A stretch of 22,639 bases of DNA, from NCBI GenBank assembly GCA_019428955.1, contig JAHYJF010000023.1, positions 1 to 22,639 on the forward strand. Direction: 5' to 3'. A program made the translations under genes and the position numbers. The stretch is from Burkholderiaceae bacterium. Lineage in GTDB: Bacteria; Pseudomonadota; Gammaproteobacteria; Burkholderiales; Burkholderiaceae_E. Below, piece by piece: positions 14,702-22,639 of the stretch. The notes below the pieces were generated by a model. That model was not told the origin of the DNA. It saw only the letters and a program-made list of their open reading frames with translations, and did no database searches. How positions within the stretch are numbered: position 1 is the first letter of the stretch; every line of letters begins with the position of its first letter.

Positions 14702-15541
14702 GTGAGTGAAGCGCTCGTCGGGGCGCACGTCGAAGAAGCCGAACAGTCTCAGCAACTCGAGCTCAAGGTCTTCGCTCGGCTCTATGGAGAGCCGGTGCTG
14801 CACGTCCCGCAGGATCTCTACATCCCGCCCGACGCCCTGGAGGTGTTCCTCGAGTCATTCGAGGGGCCGCTGGATCTGCTGCTCTACCTGATTCGCCGGC
14901 AGAGCTTCAATATTCTCGATATTCCGATGGCGACCGTGACGCGCCAGTACCTCGCCTACGTCGAGGAAATCCGCGAGCGCAATCTCGAACTCGCCGGTGA
15001 ATACCTGTTGATGGCCGCCATGCTCATCGACATCAAGTCGCGGATGTTGCTGCCGGTGCGCAAGTCCGACACCGGCGAGGAGGCCGAGGATCCACGCGCC
15101 GAACTGACCCGCCGGCTGCTTGAATACGAACGCATGAAACTCGCCGCCCAGAGGATCGACGACCAGCCGCTGGTGGGACGGGATTTCCAGCAGGTCCAGG
15201 TGCTGATCGAACAGACCCTCGAAACCCGTCTGCCCCAAGTCGACCCGATCGACCTGCGCAACGCCTGGCACGACATCCTGCAGCGTTCCCGGATGCTGCA
15301 GCACCATCACATCGCGCGCGAGGAACTCTCGGTGCGCGAGCACATGACGATCGTGTTGCGCCGGCTGCGCAACCAGCGCTTCGCCGAGTTCAGCGAGTTG
15401 TTCGAACCCGCCCAGGGAGTGCCGGTGGCTGTGGTCACTTTTCTTGCCCTTCTGGAACTGGCCCGCGAAGCCCTGATCGAGATCACGCAGGCGCAAGCGT
15501 TTGCCCCGATCTACCTGCGCCTGGCCTACCAGCCGGTCTGA
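14702..15541 (+). CDS. scpA: segregation and condensation protein A
   Basis: ScpA is the kleisin that links the SMC ATPase heads with ScpB in chromosome condensation. The 279-aa product contains the N-terminal kleisin signature FEGPLDLLLYLIRRQSFNI, followed by DIPMATVTRQYLAYVE and EYLLMAAMLIDIKSRMLLP, and the C-terminal winged helix (VTFLALLELAREALIEITQ). The start is a GTG at 14702, 4 nt after the DUF3460 stop; the frame is open upstream through that gene but there it encodes only a shadow. An N-terminal extension of about 45 residues precedes the kleisin core, as in other betaproteobacteria. scpB is not adjacent; murB follows instead. Confidence 0.95.
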   Translation: MSEALVGAHVEEAEQSQQLELKVFARLYGEPVLHVPQDLYIPPDALEVFLESFEGPLDLLLYLIRRQSFNILDIPMATVTRQYLAYVEEIRERNLELAGEYLLMAAMLIDIKSRMLLPVRKSDTGEEAEDPRAELTRRLLEYERMKLAAQRIDDQPLVGRDFQQVQVLIEQTLETRLPQVDPIDLRNAWHDILQRSRMLQHHHIAREELSVREHMTIVLRRLRNQRFAEFSELFEPAQGVPVAVVTFLALLELAREALIEITQAQAFAPIYLRLAYQPV

Positions 15542-15563
15542 TCGCGGCATCCGGCCCCGGACC

Positions 15564-16619
15564 ATGATGACCCTGTCGATCGTCCGCAACGCCCCGCTGC
15601 AGAGCCTCAATACCTTCGGCGTGGCGGCGAGCGCCGGAACCCTCATCACGCTCGACAACCAATCCCAGCTGGCCGAATTGCGCGCGGCGCTGGCCGACGG
15701 GCCTGCCCCGTTCGTGCTCGGCGGCGGCAGCAACGTCCTCTTCACTGCCGATGTGCCCGGCACAATCCTGCGCGTCAGGCTGCGCGGCATCCGGATCGTC
15801 AGCGACGACCGGCGCGGCGTGCTCATCGAGGCCGCGGCTGGCGAGGATTGGGACGGCCTGGTGCGCTGGTCGCTCGCGCAGCGCTGCTACGGACTGGAGA
15901 ACCTGGCGCTGATCCCGGGTAGCGCCGGAGCGGCCCCGATCCAGAACATCGGCGCCTACGGGGTTGAACTGAGCGACATTTTCGATTCGCTCGACGCGGT
16001 CGATCTGGAGAGCGGCGCCAGCGCCACGCTGGCGGCCGATGACTGCGCTTTCGGGTACCGCGACAGCGTCTTCAAGCGTCCCGGCGGTCCACGCTGGCTG
16101 GTGCTGAGGGTGCGACTGCGGCTGTCGCGGACGACCCACCTGCGGCTGGACCATGGTGACATCGGACGGTCCTTGAATACCGCCGGGGTCCGGCGCCCGA
16201 CACCATATGACGTCGCGGAGGCTGTCAGGCGGGTTCGCCGCGCCAAGCTGCCAGATCCGACCCAGCTCGGCAACGCGGGCAGTTTCTTCAAGAATCCGAT
16301 CGTGAGCATTGCCCGGGCCGGACAACTGCTCGCCGAGCACCCTGATGTGCCGAACTATCCGGCAGTGCTCGCTGGTGTTGCCGCGCGCAAGCTCTCGGCC
16401 GCCTGGCTGATCGAAGCCTGCGGCTGGAAGGGGATGCGCAAAGGCGATGCCGGCGTCGACGCCCGACACGCACTGGTACTGGTCAATCACGGTGAGGCGA
16501 CCGGGGCACAATTGATCGGGCTGGCGGCGCGAATCAGGGCCTCGGTGCAGGAGCGCTTCGGGGTCCGGCTGGAGGCGGAAGCGGTGCTGCTCCCGACACC
16601 GGCCGGATGGGAACCCTAA
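15564..16619 (+). CDS. murB: UDP-N-acetylenolpyruvoylglucosamine reductase
   Basis: MurB is the FAD/NADPH enzyme that reduces enolpyruvyl-UDP-GlcNAc to UDP-MurNAc in peptidoglycan synthesis. The 351-aa product is the type I (E. coli-like) form. It has the FAD-binding GGGSNVLF, PGSAGAAPIQNIGAYGVEL, FGYRDSVFK, GNAGSFFKNPIV with the Ser that donates the proton, AAWLIEACGWKG and HALVLVNHGEATG. The start is one of two adjacent ATGs at 15564/15567, 22 nt after scpA. The gene converges on aceB with only 13 nt between the stops and no hairpin there, so the two transcripts probably overlap. Confidence 0.97.
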   Translation: MMTLSIVRNAPLQSLNTFGVAASAGTLITLDNQSQLAELRAALADGPAPFVLGGGSNVLFTADVPGTILRVRLRGIRIVSDDRRGVLIEAAAGEDWDGLVRWSLAQRCYGLENLALIPGSAGAAPIQNIGAYGVELSDIFDSLDAVDLESGASATLAADDCAFGYRDSVFKRPGGPRWLVLRVRLRLSRTTHLRLDHGDIGRSLNTAGVRRPTPYDVAEAVRRVRRAKLPDPTQLGNAGSFFKNPIVSIARAGQLLAEHPDVPNYPAVLAGVAARKLSAAWLIEACGWKGMRKGDAGVDARHALVLVNHGEATGAQLIGLAARIRASVQERFGVRLEAEAVLLPTPAGWEP

Positions 16620-16632
16620 CGGTGCTCGCCGC

Positions 16633-18246
<1,614 letters not shown>

Positions 18247-18266
18247 GGTTCGTTTATCTATGGGTT

Positions 18267-18965
18267 TCAAGAGAGGCGCTGGCGTGCGTACTCGACCACC
18301 TCGGTCAGCAGGCTACCGGTCGCGTGCGGGGTGGCATCGAGCACCTCGAGCGGTGCCCCACTACGGTTGATCCAGAAGCTGCGGTAGCCGTGCCAGGTCG
18401 CGGCGATCGCGTCCCAGCAGTTGGACGAAACAAAGAGGATCTCAGCGGCGCTCACGCCCAACGCCTGGGGACCGAGATCGTAGATTGCTGACCTGGTCTT
18501 GAAGGTCTGCACCGACTCGGACGAGAGCAGGTGCTCGAACATCCCGTCCATTCCGGAACTGCGCACCGAGACCTCGATCATTTCGCGGTTACCGTTGGTC
18601 AGAATCGCCAAGGGCAACCCCAACGCACGCAATTCGCGCAACGCCGCGAGGTTCTCGGGAAATGCCGAGAGGCTCGAGTACTGGTTCATCAAACGCGACT
18701 CGTCGGCCGCGCTCAGTTCGGGCGCGAGCCGCGCGACCGCGAAACGCAGGGCATCGCGGGTAATTCCCCAGAATTGCTTGTAGCGTCCCGACATGGCCCG
18801 CAACCAGGAGTACTCGAGCTGCTTCTGGCGCCAAAGCATGGATAGCTCCTCGCCGCGGCCCGGGCAGAGTTGCTCGGCCAGGCTGATCACCGAGTGGACG
18901 TCGAACAGAGTGCCGTAGGCATCGAAGGCGACGGCGCGGATGGGCAGATCACGACTTTTGTTCAT
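18267..18965 (-). CDS. type II (S)-2-haloacid dehalogenase, HAD superfamily
   Basis: The 232-aa protein matches L-2-haloacid dehalogenase in length and residues: nucleophile Asp15 in AFDAYGTLFDV, Arg46 in the cap, ILTNGN (121-126), Lys156, and SSNCWD (180-185) holding the Ser, Asn and Asp of the active site. The family replaces the halogen of short 2-haloacids by hydroxyl, for example chloroacetate to glycolate. Thr123 stands where Ser is usual, a mild change. The stop overlaps the aceB frame, and a LysR gene diverges upstream, so the pair may serve C2-acid use, with aceB consuming the glyoxylate. A different physiological HAD substrate is possible; haloacid use is inferred from active-site residues only. 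Confidence 0.88.
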   Translation of the reverse strand: MNKSRDLPIRAVAFDAYGTLFDVHSVISLAEQLCPGRGEELSMLWRQKQLEYSWLRAMSGRYKQFWGITRDALRFAVARLAPELSAADESRLMNQYSSLSAFPENLAALRELRALGLPLAILTNGNREMIEVSVRSSGMDGMFEHLLSSESVQTFKTRSAIYDLGPQALGVSAAEILFVSSNCWDAIAATWHGYRSFWINRSGAPLEVLDATPHATGSLLTEVVEYARQRLS

Positions 18966-18971
18966 CGTTTC

Positions 18972-18999
18972 ATTTTATTGCAACCCAATTTGTTGTTAA
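18972..18999 (-). promoter_or_regulatory. promoter of the dehalogenase-aceB pair
   Basis: On the minus strand TTAACA (18994-18999) and TAAAAT (18972-18977) are separated by 16 nt. Only 6 nt separate the -10 box from the dehalogenase ATG at 18965, so the mRNA would be leaderless or the start lies further in. A CAAC-N7-GTTG dyad (18981-18995) lies between the two boxes and could be a binding site for the divergent LysR regulator. Confidence 0.5.
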
Positions 19000-19006
19000 A
19001 GTATCC

Positions 19007-19012
19007 TATAGT
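19007..19012 (+). promoter_or_regulatory. candidate -10 box of the lysR gene
   Basis: TATAGT lies 33 nt before the lysR ATG in the AT-rich 80-bp divergent gap. No good -35 box stands at 16-18 nt, which is common for genes controlled by their own LysR protein. Confidence 0.35.
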
Positions 19013-19045
19013 CGTTTTACCTTTGTGTTTCTTACATAACTGACT

Positions 19046-19957
19046 ATGGACCACTTCAAGCAGATCGAAACCTTCGTGGCCGTAGCCACCCGCGGCGGGC
19101 TGTCGGCGGCAGCCGCGGTCGAGGGGGTATCGCCAGGCGTAATCGGGCGGCGCATCGACGCACTCGAGCAACGCCTCGGCGTCAAGCTGTTCACCCGCAC
19201 CACGCGCCGCGTTACCCCAACTTTCGAAGGCATTGCCTTCCTCGAGGACTGCCAGCGCATCCTCGCCGACATGAACAATGCCGAAGCCTCGGTCTCCCTG
19301 GGCGGAGTAAAGGCCAGCGGCCACCTCAACATTACGGCACCGGCAGGATTCGGTCGCCGCCACGTGGCGCCGCTGGTCGCCTCTTTCCTGGACGCCAACC
19401 CCGAAGTCAGCATCTCGCTCGATCTCGCCGACCGCCTCGCCGACGTCATCAACGAGGGCATCGACCTGGCGGTGCGCATCGGCATGCTCGACGATTCCAA
19501 CCTGGTGGGAATCAGGCTTGCTGCCAACCAGCGGGTGATTGTCGCCAGCCCCCAGTACTTGGCAACCCATGGAACCCCGCTGGCGCCGGCTGATCTCGCC
19601 CGCCACGAGTGCCTGACCTTCGGCAACTACGGCAACCAGGCGCGCGGCTGGCAACTGCTGGTCGATGGCGAAGCGCAGTGGATCAGGGTTTCAGGATCGC
19701 TGGCCTGCAACGACGGCGCGGTCCTGCATGACTGGGCTCTGGCCGGTCGCGGCCTGGCGTGGCGCTCGCTGTGGGAGGCTGGGGAGGATTTACGCGCCGG
19801 CCGGCTGCGCTCCGTGCTCGACAATTTCGCGGCGCCCGACAATGCGATCTACGCAGTGTTCGCGCAGCGCCGCTTGCTACCGTTGCGGGTGCGGGCCTTC
19901 GTCGATTACCTCAAGAACACCTACGCCAACCCGACGTATTGGCGCCAGGTTCATTGA
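19046..19957 (+). CDS. LysR-type transcriptional regulator
   Basis: The 303-aa product has the LysR layout: an N-terminal winged helix-turn-helix (about residues 1-60; GGLSAAAAVEGVSPGVIGRR then LEQRLGVKLFTRTTRRVTPT) and a two-lobed effector-binding domain (from about 90, with SGHLNITAPAGFGRRHVAP). The ending PTYWRQVH lies directly before a terminator. The gene is transcribed away from the dehalogenase-aceB pair with an 80-bp shared control region, so it most likely regulates that pair; the effector is unknown, glyoxylate or a related C2 acid being a guess. No Shine-Dalgarno sequence is visible before its ATG. Confidence 0.93.
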   Translation: MDHFKQIETFVAVATRGGLSAAAAVEGVSPGVIGRRIDALEQRLGVKLFTRTTRRVTPTFEGIAFLEDCQRILADMNNAEASVSLGGVKASGHLNITAPAGFGRRHVAPLVASFLDANPEVSISLDLADRLADVINEGIDLAVRIGMLDDSNLVGIRLAANQRVIVASPQYLATHGTPLAPADLARHECLTFGNYGNQARGWQLLVDGEAQWIRVSGSLACNDGAVLHDWALAGRGLAWRSLWEAGEDLRAGRLRSVLDNFAAPDNAIYAVFAQRRLLPLRVRAFVDYLKNTYANPTYWRQVH

Positions 19958-19992
19958 GTCTGCAACCCGCGGCGGCAGACAGTTCTTCTTCA
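19958..19992 (+). terminator. terminator of the lysR gene
   Basis: GTCTGC (19958-19963) and GCAGAC (19975-19980) bracket a GC-rich loop containing CCGCGG, and AGTTCTTCTTCACT follows. The hairpin begins one base after the lysR stop. The tail is U-rich but interrupted, so it is moderately strong. Confidence 0.6.
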
Positions 19993-20009
19993 CTAGTCTC
20001 GCCAACGCG

Positions 20010-20275
20010 CAATCGGGATAGGGTCCGATCATAGTTGATCGGACCCCTCCCACGCCACCCGGCATGCGGGTCCGCACCGGGCGGTTCGAGAAGTTGAGGT
20101 CAGGAGAGTCGCGGGACTCCCAGTCGGTCGAAGTAGGCAATGGGCAACGCGGTTCAGACCCAGAGCGCTGTTGCGCCACCAGCGGCGCGCGTTGCCGGCA
20201 ATGCGGGCAGCCAAGTCCGCACCCGCACCCAGCCATCGCAGCTCACGGAACACTTCGTTGGGTGTCCGCTTGCCG
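20010..20275 (-). mobile_element. 3' remnant of a group II intron
   Basis: Read on the minus strand, the segment contains in order the C-terminal end of a group II intron reverse transcriptase, then a hairpin of domain V type (about 20052-20088: CCGCCCGG paired with CCGGGTGG, inner TGCG/CGCA, 2-nt bulge), an AGGGG linker, and a domain VI-like hairpin GGTCCGATC-6 nt-GATCGGACC (20022-20045) ending CCTATCC. This order (ORF, V, VI) is that of a bacterial group II intron 3' end. The 5' part (GTGYG boundary, domains I-III, most of the reverse transcriptase) is absent, so it cannot be active. The left boundary at about 20010 and the right one at about 20275 are estimates. Confidence 0.7.
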
Positions 20276-22011
20276 GCCTCAAGCAGAGTCAGCAACTCGC
20301 CGAAGATCTGCGCCTGGTTTCCACGGTTGATCTCCTCGATCACCACGACAAACTTCGACGAAGGCTCCTTCGATGCGGCCTTGATGGCTTCCATGAAGAC
20401 ACCGTCCGCCAGCGACAACTTGCCTTCTCCAGTGGGGCGCCACCCTCGAACAAAGTCCTCGTAGGACAGGTTGGGGTGGAACTGCACTGCACGGACCTTG
20501 CTGTCGTCCTTCTGCCCCATTAGCGCGAACGCGAGCCGTTTGGCTAGCCAGGTCTTGCCCGTGCCCGGAGGCCCCTGAAGGATGAGGTTCTTTTTTGCGC
20601 GCAGACGATCGAGCAAGCGGTCAATCTCGGCCCGCTCCAGGAAACAGCCGTCCTTGAGGATCTCCTCCACCGAGTAGGGAACGATTGGCGCTGCCACCTG
20701 AAAGGCTTCGCGAACTTCACCTTCAGTTTCCTGTTCTGCTCCGGCATTGGTACCGATATCGCCAGCCGGCACAGGCTCGTCAACCGGGTCTTTGTACATC
20801 CAGGACGCAAGCGACAAGTCCGGGAAACTGTGGACCGGATAGCCGTCTTCGCCGAAGCGCGAACGCAAATCGTCCAGCAGCTTCAGATAGGCCCGACCAT
20901 CACATGGGCCTTGCTGACCACTGATGGCGACATTCAGGCCGAGCCGCTTGTTGATGTAGTGGCGCGACTGGCTATCCAGGGTCAGGAATTCCCACGGATG
21001 CGCCCAGTAGAGACCTGTCGAAAGGTTCCATGCGACACCCCACACTTGGGTTGCCTCGTCATAAGCCCGGATGAAGGCATCGCGAGTGTCCAACTGGTCG
21101 CCATCGACCATCTTGCTCGCGGCAACGAATACCTTCCATAGCGCGTCGATGTCGCCCGCACCACGCTTGTCGGCATAGGCGAAAAACCAGGAACGTTGGT
21201 TGTTGAGAACGGGAATGCCTTCGAATGAAGGCGGGACCGGCACCGTCACACCCAGCAACTTGGCAAGTTCGCCCGCGATGGTCTTGCGGTTGGCATCGGT
21301 CATGGACCGGTTAAAGGTGCCCATCGTGGTGAACGGGCAAATGTCCCGCAGCGGACCACTGGTTCCATCGGGAAACTTATCCTGGAGATAGGTCAGCCCC
21401 GGCACCCGGGACGCGATCTCGTGGATGCCCTCGATGAGCGGAGTTCGATCGTCTGCGTGGGCCAGCAGCTTTTCGGCCACTGCCTCGTAGAAGTCCGTCC
21501 ACTCGAAGCGCTGCTTTTCTGGCGAAGTCGTGCCGTAACGCTCACGCCAAAAGGGCTCGTTGCGAAAGCGATCCACATCCTGCGGCTTGCCGTCAAACGC
21601 AAATGCAATCAGCGCATCGTTCATCCATTCGCCGGGCAGCACGCGCCAGATCGTTGCTCGGTGAGTGTAGAAGTACCACTCCCGTACCGGCTCGACCTTG
21701 GCCCAGTCCACCTTCACCCGCTTCCCGTCGTTCAGGTTTTCGGTGATCGTGCCGACCGCCTTGATGCCCATAACCGAAACCGCTCGGCCTCGGCTATCGA
21801 AAGGCAGACCGTGCTTTCGCGTGTAAGACGACTTGATGGCGATCCGCTCTCCCGGGCGCATTGAACGCACCACATCGAGGAGCTTGTCGTCGTAGCCGTT
21901 TTCCCAAATTCCTTCTGCAAGAAATCGCGGCATCTGATCATCAGTACCGCCATAGCTCGCGCCGACGAACCAATTTGCTTGCGCGCCTGTGCTGTCTGTT
22001 TTTGTATTCAT
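20029..22011 (-). CDS. McrB-like AAA+ NTPase, 3'-truncated and fused to an intron remnant
   Basis: The 660-codon frame is chimeric. Residues 1-130 (NWFVGASYGGTDDQMPRFL, IAIKSSYTRKHGLPFDSRG) look like the PUA/EVE-type reader domain found in front of some McrB proteins. Residues 160-430 are an unassigned middle region. The AAA+ core starts near 445 with Walker A GPPGTGKT (480-487), FHPNLSYEDFVRG and Walker B VVVIEEINRGN (555-565). After LLTLLEAGKR (about residue 582) McrB similarity stops and the reverse transcriptase tail begins; the frame ends in the intron's last hairpin. The NTAD/sensor motif, arginine finger and lid expected in McrB are missing, so the motor should be dead. McrB proteins translocate DNA for the McrC nuclease in modification-dependent restriction; no McrC follows. 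The ATG at 22011 has GAGGA overlapping the upstream stop. Confidence 0.82.
   Translation of the reverse strand: MNTKTDSTGAQANWFVGASYGGTDDQMPRFLAEGIWENGYDDKLLDVVRSMRPGERIAIKSSYTRKHGLPFDSRGRAVSVMGIKAVGTITENLNDGKRVKVDWAKVEPVREWYFYTHRATIWRVLPGEWMNDALIAFAFDGKPQDVDRFRNEPFWRERYGTTSPEKQRFEWTDFYEAVAEKLLAHADDRTPLIEGIHEIASRVPGLTYLQDKFPDGTSGPLRDICPFTTMGTFNRSMTDANRKTIAGELAKLLGVTVPVPPSFEGIPVLNNQRSWFFAYADKRGAGDIDALWKVFVAASKMVDGDQLDTRDAFIRAYDEATQVWGVAWNLSTGLYWAHPWEFLTLDSQSRHYINKRLGLNVAISGQQGPCDGRAYLKLLDDLRSRFGEDGYPVHSFPDLSLASWMYKDPVDEPVPAGDIGTNAGAEQETEGEVREAFQVAAPIVPYSVEEILKDGCFLERAEIDRLLDRLRAKKNLILQGPPGTGKTWLAKRLAFALMGQKDDSKVRAVQFHPNLSYEDFVRGWRPTGEGKLSLADGVFMEAIKAASKEPSSKFVVVIEEINRGNQAQIFGELLTLLEAGKRTPNEVFRELRWLGAGADLAARIAGNARRWWRNSALGLNRVAHCLLRPTGSPATLLTSTSRTARCGPACRVAWEGSDQL
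20100..20270 (-). pseudogene. C-terminal fragment of group II intron reverse transcriptase, frameshifted
   Basis: About 50 codons remain. The first part, in the McrB frame, reads NEVFRELRWLGAGADLAARI then GNARRWWRNSALGLNRV. The end, IAYFDRLGVPRLS with stop TGA at 20100-20102, is in another frame. Family members read V-L-T-I-A-Y here; only 4 nt instead of 6 separate the Val and Ile codons (20142-20145), so a 2-nt deletion explains the shift. The sequence is typical of group II intron-encoded maturases. It is fused to the truncated McrB gene. Confidence 0.75.
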
Positions 22012-22019
22012 GTCTGTCC

Positions 22020-22639
22020 TCAGAGGGTGGCGCGCAAAGCGACGAACTGGTTACTCGGGCCTTCCGACCGGAGGTCGAGGCTCGGGCTGTTCGACACCAC
22101 GTAGGCCAGGGGCCGCGTCAAGTTGAACGGGAACAGCACGGGCAGCGACTGCAGACTGGGTACTGAAACGGGCTTACCTGCGTAGCGCACAGCAGCTTCG
22201 ATCAGCCAGGCAGTGAGCGCATCGTTGTCGATGCTCGTCTGTGGCAAGCGAATGACGCGCTTGCCTTTCTCGACCCGCTCCACGGCGCCCCAGCTCGCCT
22301 GGCTCTGGATGACCATGTTGGTCATACGCCGGGTGCCTTCGCGCTCCCCATAGGTTTCACTCATGCGCCGATGGACCTCGGCGGACGCACAGTCGCCCTG
22401 AATCGCGGACAGGCGGCCCACCAGCTCGGCTACCTTCCCAAAGAACGGGTACGTCGACACGGACATGCCCCAGCACAGTGCTGAGATGGGAGTGTCCGGC
22501 TGCGTCTGGTGGATGGCCACGCCGCGATCGGCGTACTCGACCAATTCGGCGCGTGGCTCCAGCCACAGCCGATTCAGCACGGTGCGTGTTTTCTTCTTGG
22601 CTTCCAAGCCAAGCTCGGCTGCATCGAGCAGTGCATTCA
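22020..22639 (-). CDS. unidentified protein upstream of mcrB-like gene (5' end outside window)
   Basis: The frame is open from the right window edge to a TGA at 22020-22022, leaving at least 206 residues. It ends 8 nt before the McrB-like start, and the GAGGA of that gene overlaps this stop, so the two are one operon. I recognise no family. Visible features are an N-terminal ALLDAAELGLEAKKKTR, a middle CWGMSVSTYPFFGKVAELVG, a basic helical stretch SETYGEREGTRRMTNMVIQS followed by SWGAVERV (winged-helix-like), and a beta-rich end SVPSLQSLPVLFPFNL. There is no membrane segment or visible catalytic motif. A role as the DNA-recognition or regulatory partner of a restriction-like system is inferred from position only. 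Confidence 0.75.
   Translation of the reverse strand, partial: NALLDAAELGLEAKKKTRTVLNRLWLEPRAELVEYADRGVAIHQTQPDTPISALCWGMSVSTYPFFGKVAELVGRLSAIQGDCASAEVHRRMSETYGEREGTRRMTNMVIQSQASWGAVERVEKGKRVIRLPQTSIDNDALTAWLIEAAVRYAGKPVSVPSLQSLPVLFPFNLTRPLAYVVSNSPSLDLRSEGPSNQFVALRATL

Noticed and set aside
14855..16511. Long minus-strand frames opposite scpA and murB
   Set aside because: They are shadows of two well-supported genes with third-position GC bias.
20022..20045. Intrinsic terminator for the McrB operon
   Set aside because: The 9-bp perfect stem has no T-run on either side and fits a group II intron domain VI better.

Overview
The window looks like chromosomal DNA of a high-GC betaproteobacterium, probably of the Rhodocyclales (Azoarcus/Aromatoleum/Thauera/Accumulibacter-like). 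The grounds are the GC-rich coding style, the leuA-rpsO-pnp neighbourhood, a MetRS with a fused tRNA-binding domain, a DUF3460 protein beside scpA, and a tungsten-type aldehyde oxidoreductase (AOR) operon closely resembling AorABC of Aromatoleum. This placement is inference; no rRNA is present.

Layout. Positions 1-55 hold the possible 3' end of a plus-strand gene that converges on pnp. From 56 to 12200 everything is on the minus strand. In transcription order (right to left) this is: apbC/mrp (Fe-S carrier) with a strong terminator; an AOR operon (four-cluster ferredoxin-like subunit, tungstopterin catalytic subunit, FAD/NAD subunit, MoaD/ThiS-like protein, an unrecognised 95-aa protein); dcd; a structured leader with a good promoter and a leucine-rich 37-codon ORF; leuA; a substrate-binding protein whose GTG start overlaps the leuA stop; then rpsO and pnp, separated by a hairpin terminator. 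Positions 12320-16619 are plus-strand housekeeping genes: metG, DUF3460, scpA and murB. Positions 16633-18965 are minus strand: malate synthase aceB and a type II haloacid dehalogenase whose stop overlaps the aceB reading frame. A LysR-type regulator (19046-19957, plus) diverges from this pair.

The right end (about 20000-22639) is accessory DNA. It is the 3' part of a minus-strand defence-like operon: a gene entering from the window edge, 8 nt upstream of an McrB-type AAA+ gene. The McrB gene is cut shortly after its Walker B/EINRGN motif and runs into the degenerate 3' end of a group II intron: the reverse transcriptase C-terminus with a frameshift, followed by domain V- and VI-like hairpins. 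The rest of the McrB motor and any McrC partner are missing on this side.

How the genes work together. The AOR operon would oxidise aldehydes to acids, with electrons passing from the W-pterin subunit through the poly-Fe-S subunit to the FAD/NAD subunit; ApbC upstream could supply Fe-S clusters but has its own terminator. The haloacid dehalogenase, malate synthase and LysR form a plausible C2-acid (glycolate/glyoxylate) unit. leuA and the binding protein form a translationally coupled leucine unit behind a probable regulatory leader. The best candidates for something undescribed are the leuA leader, the AOR operon's small unknown protein and nested upstream dyad, and the McrB/intron chimera with its unidentified partner.
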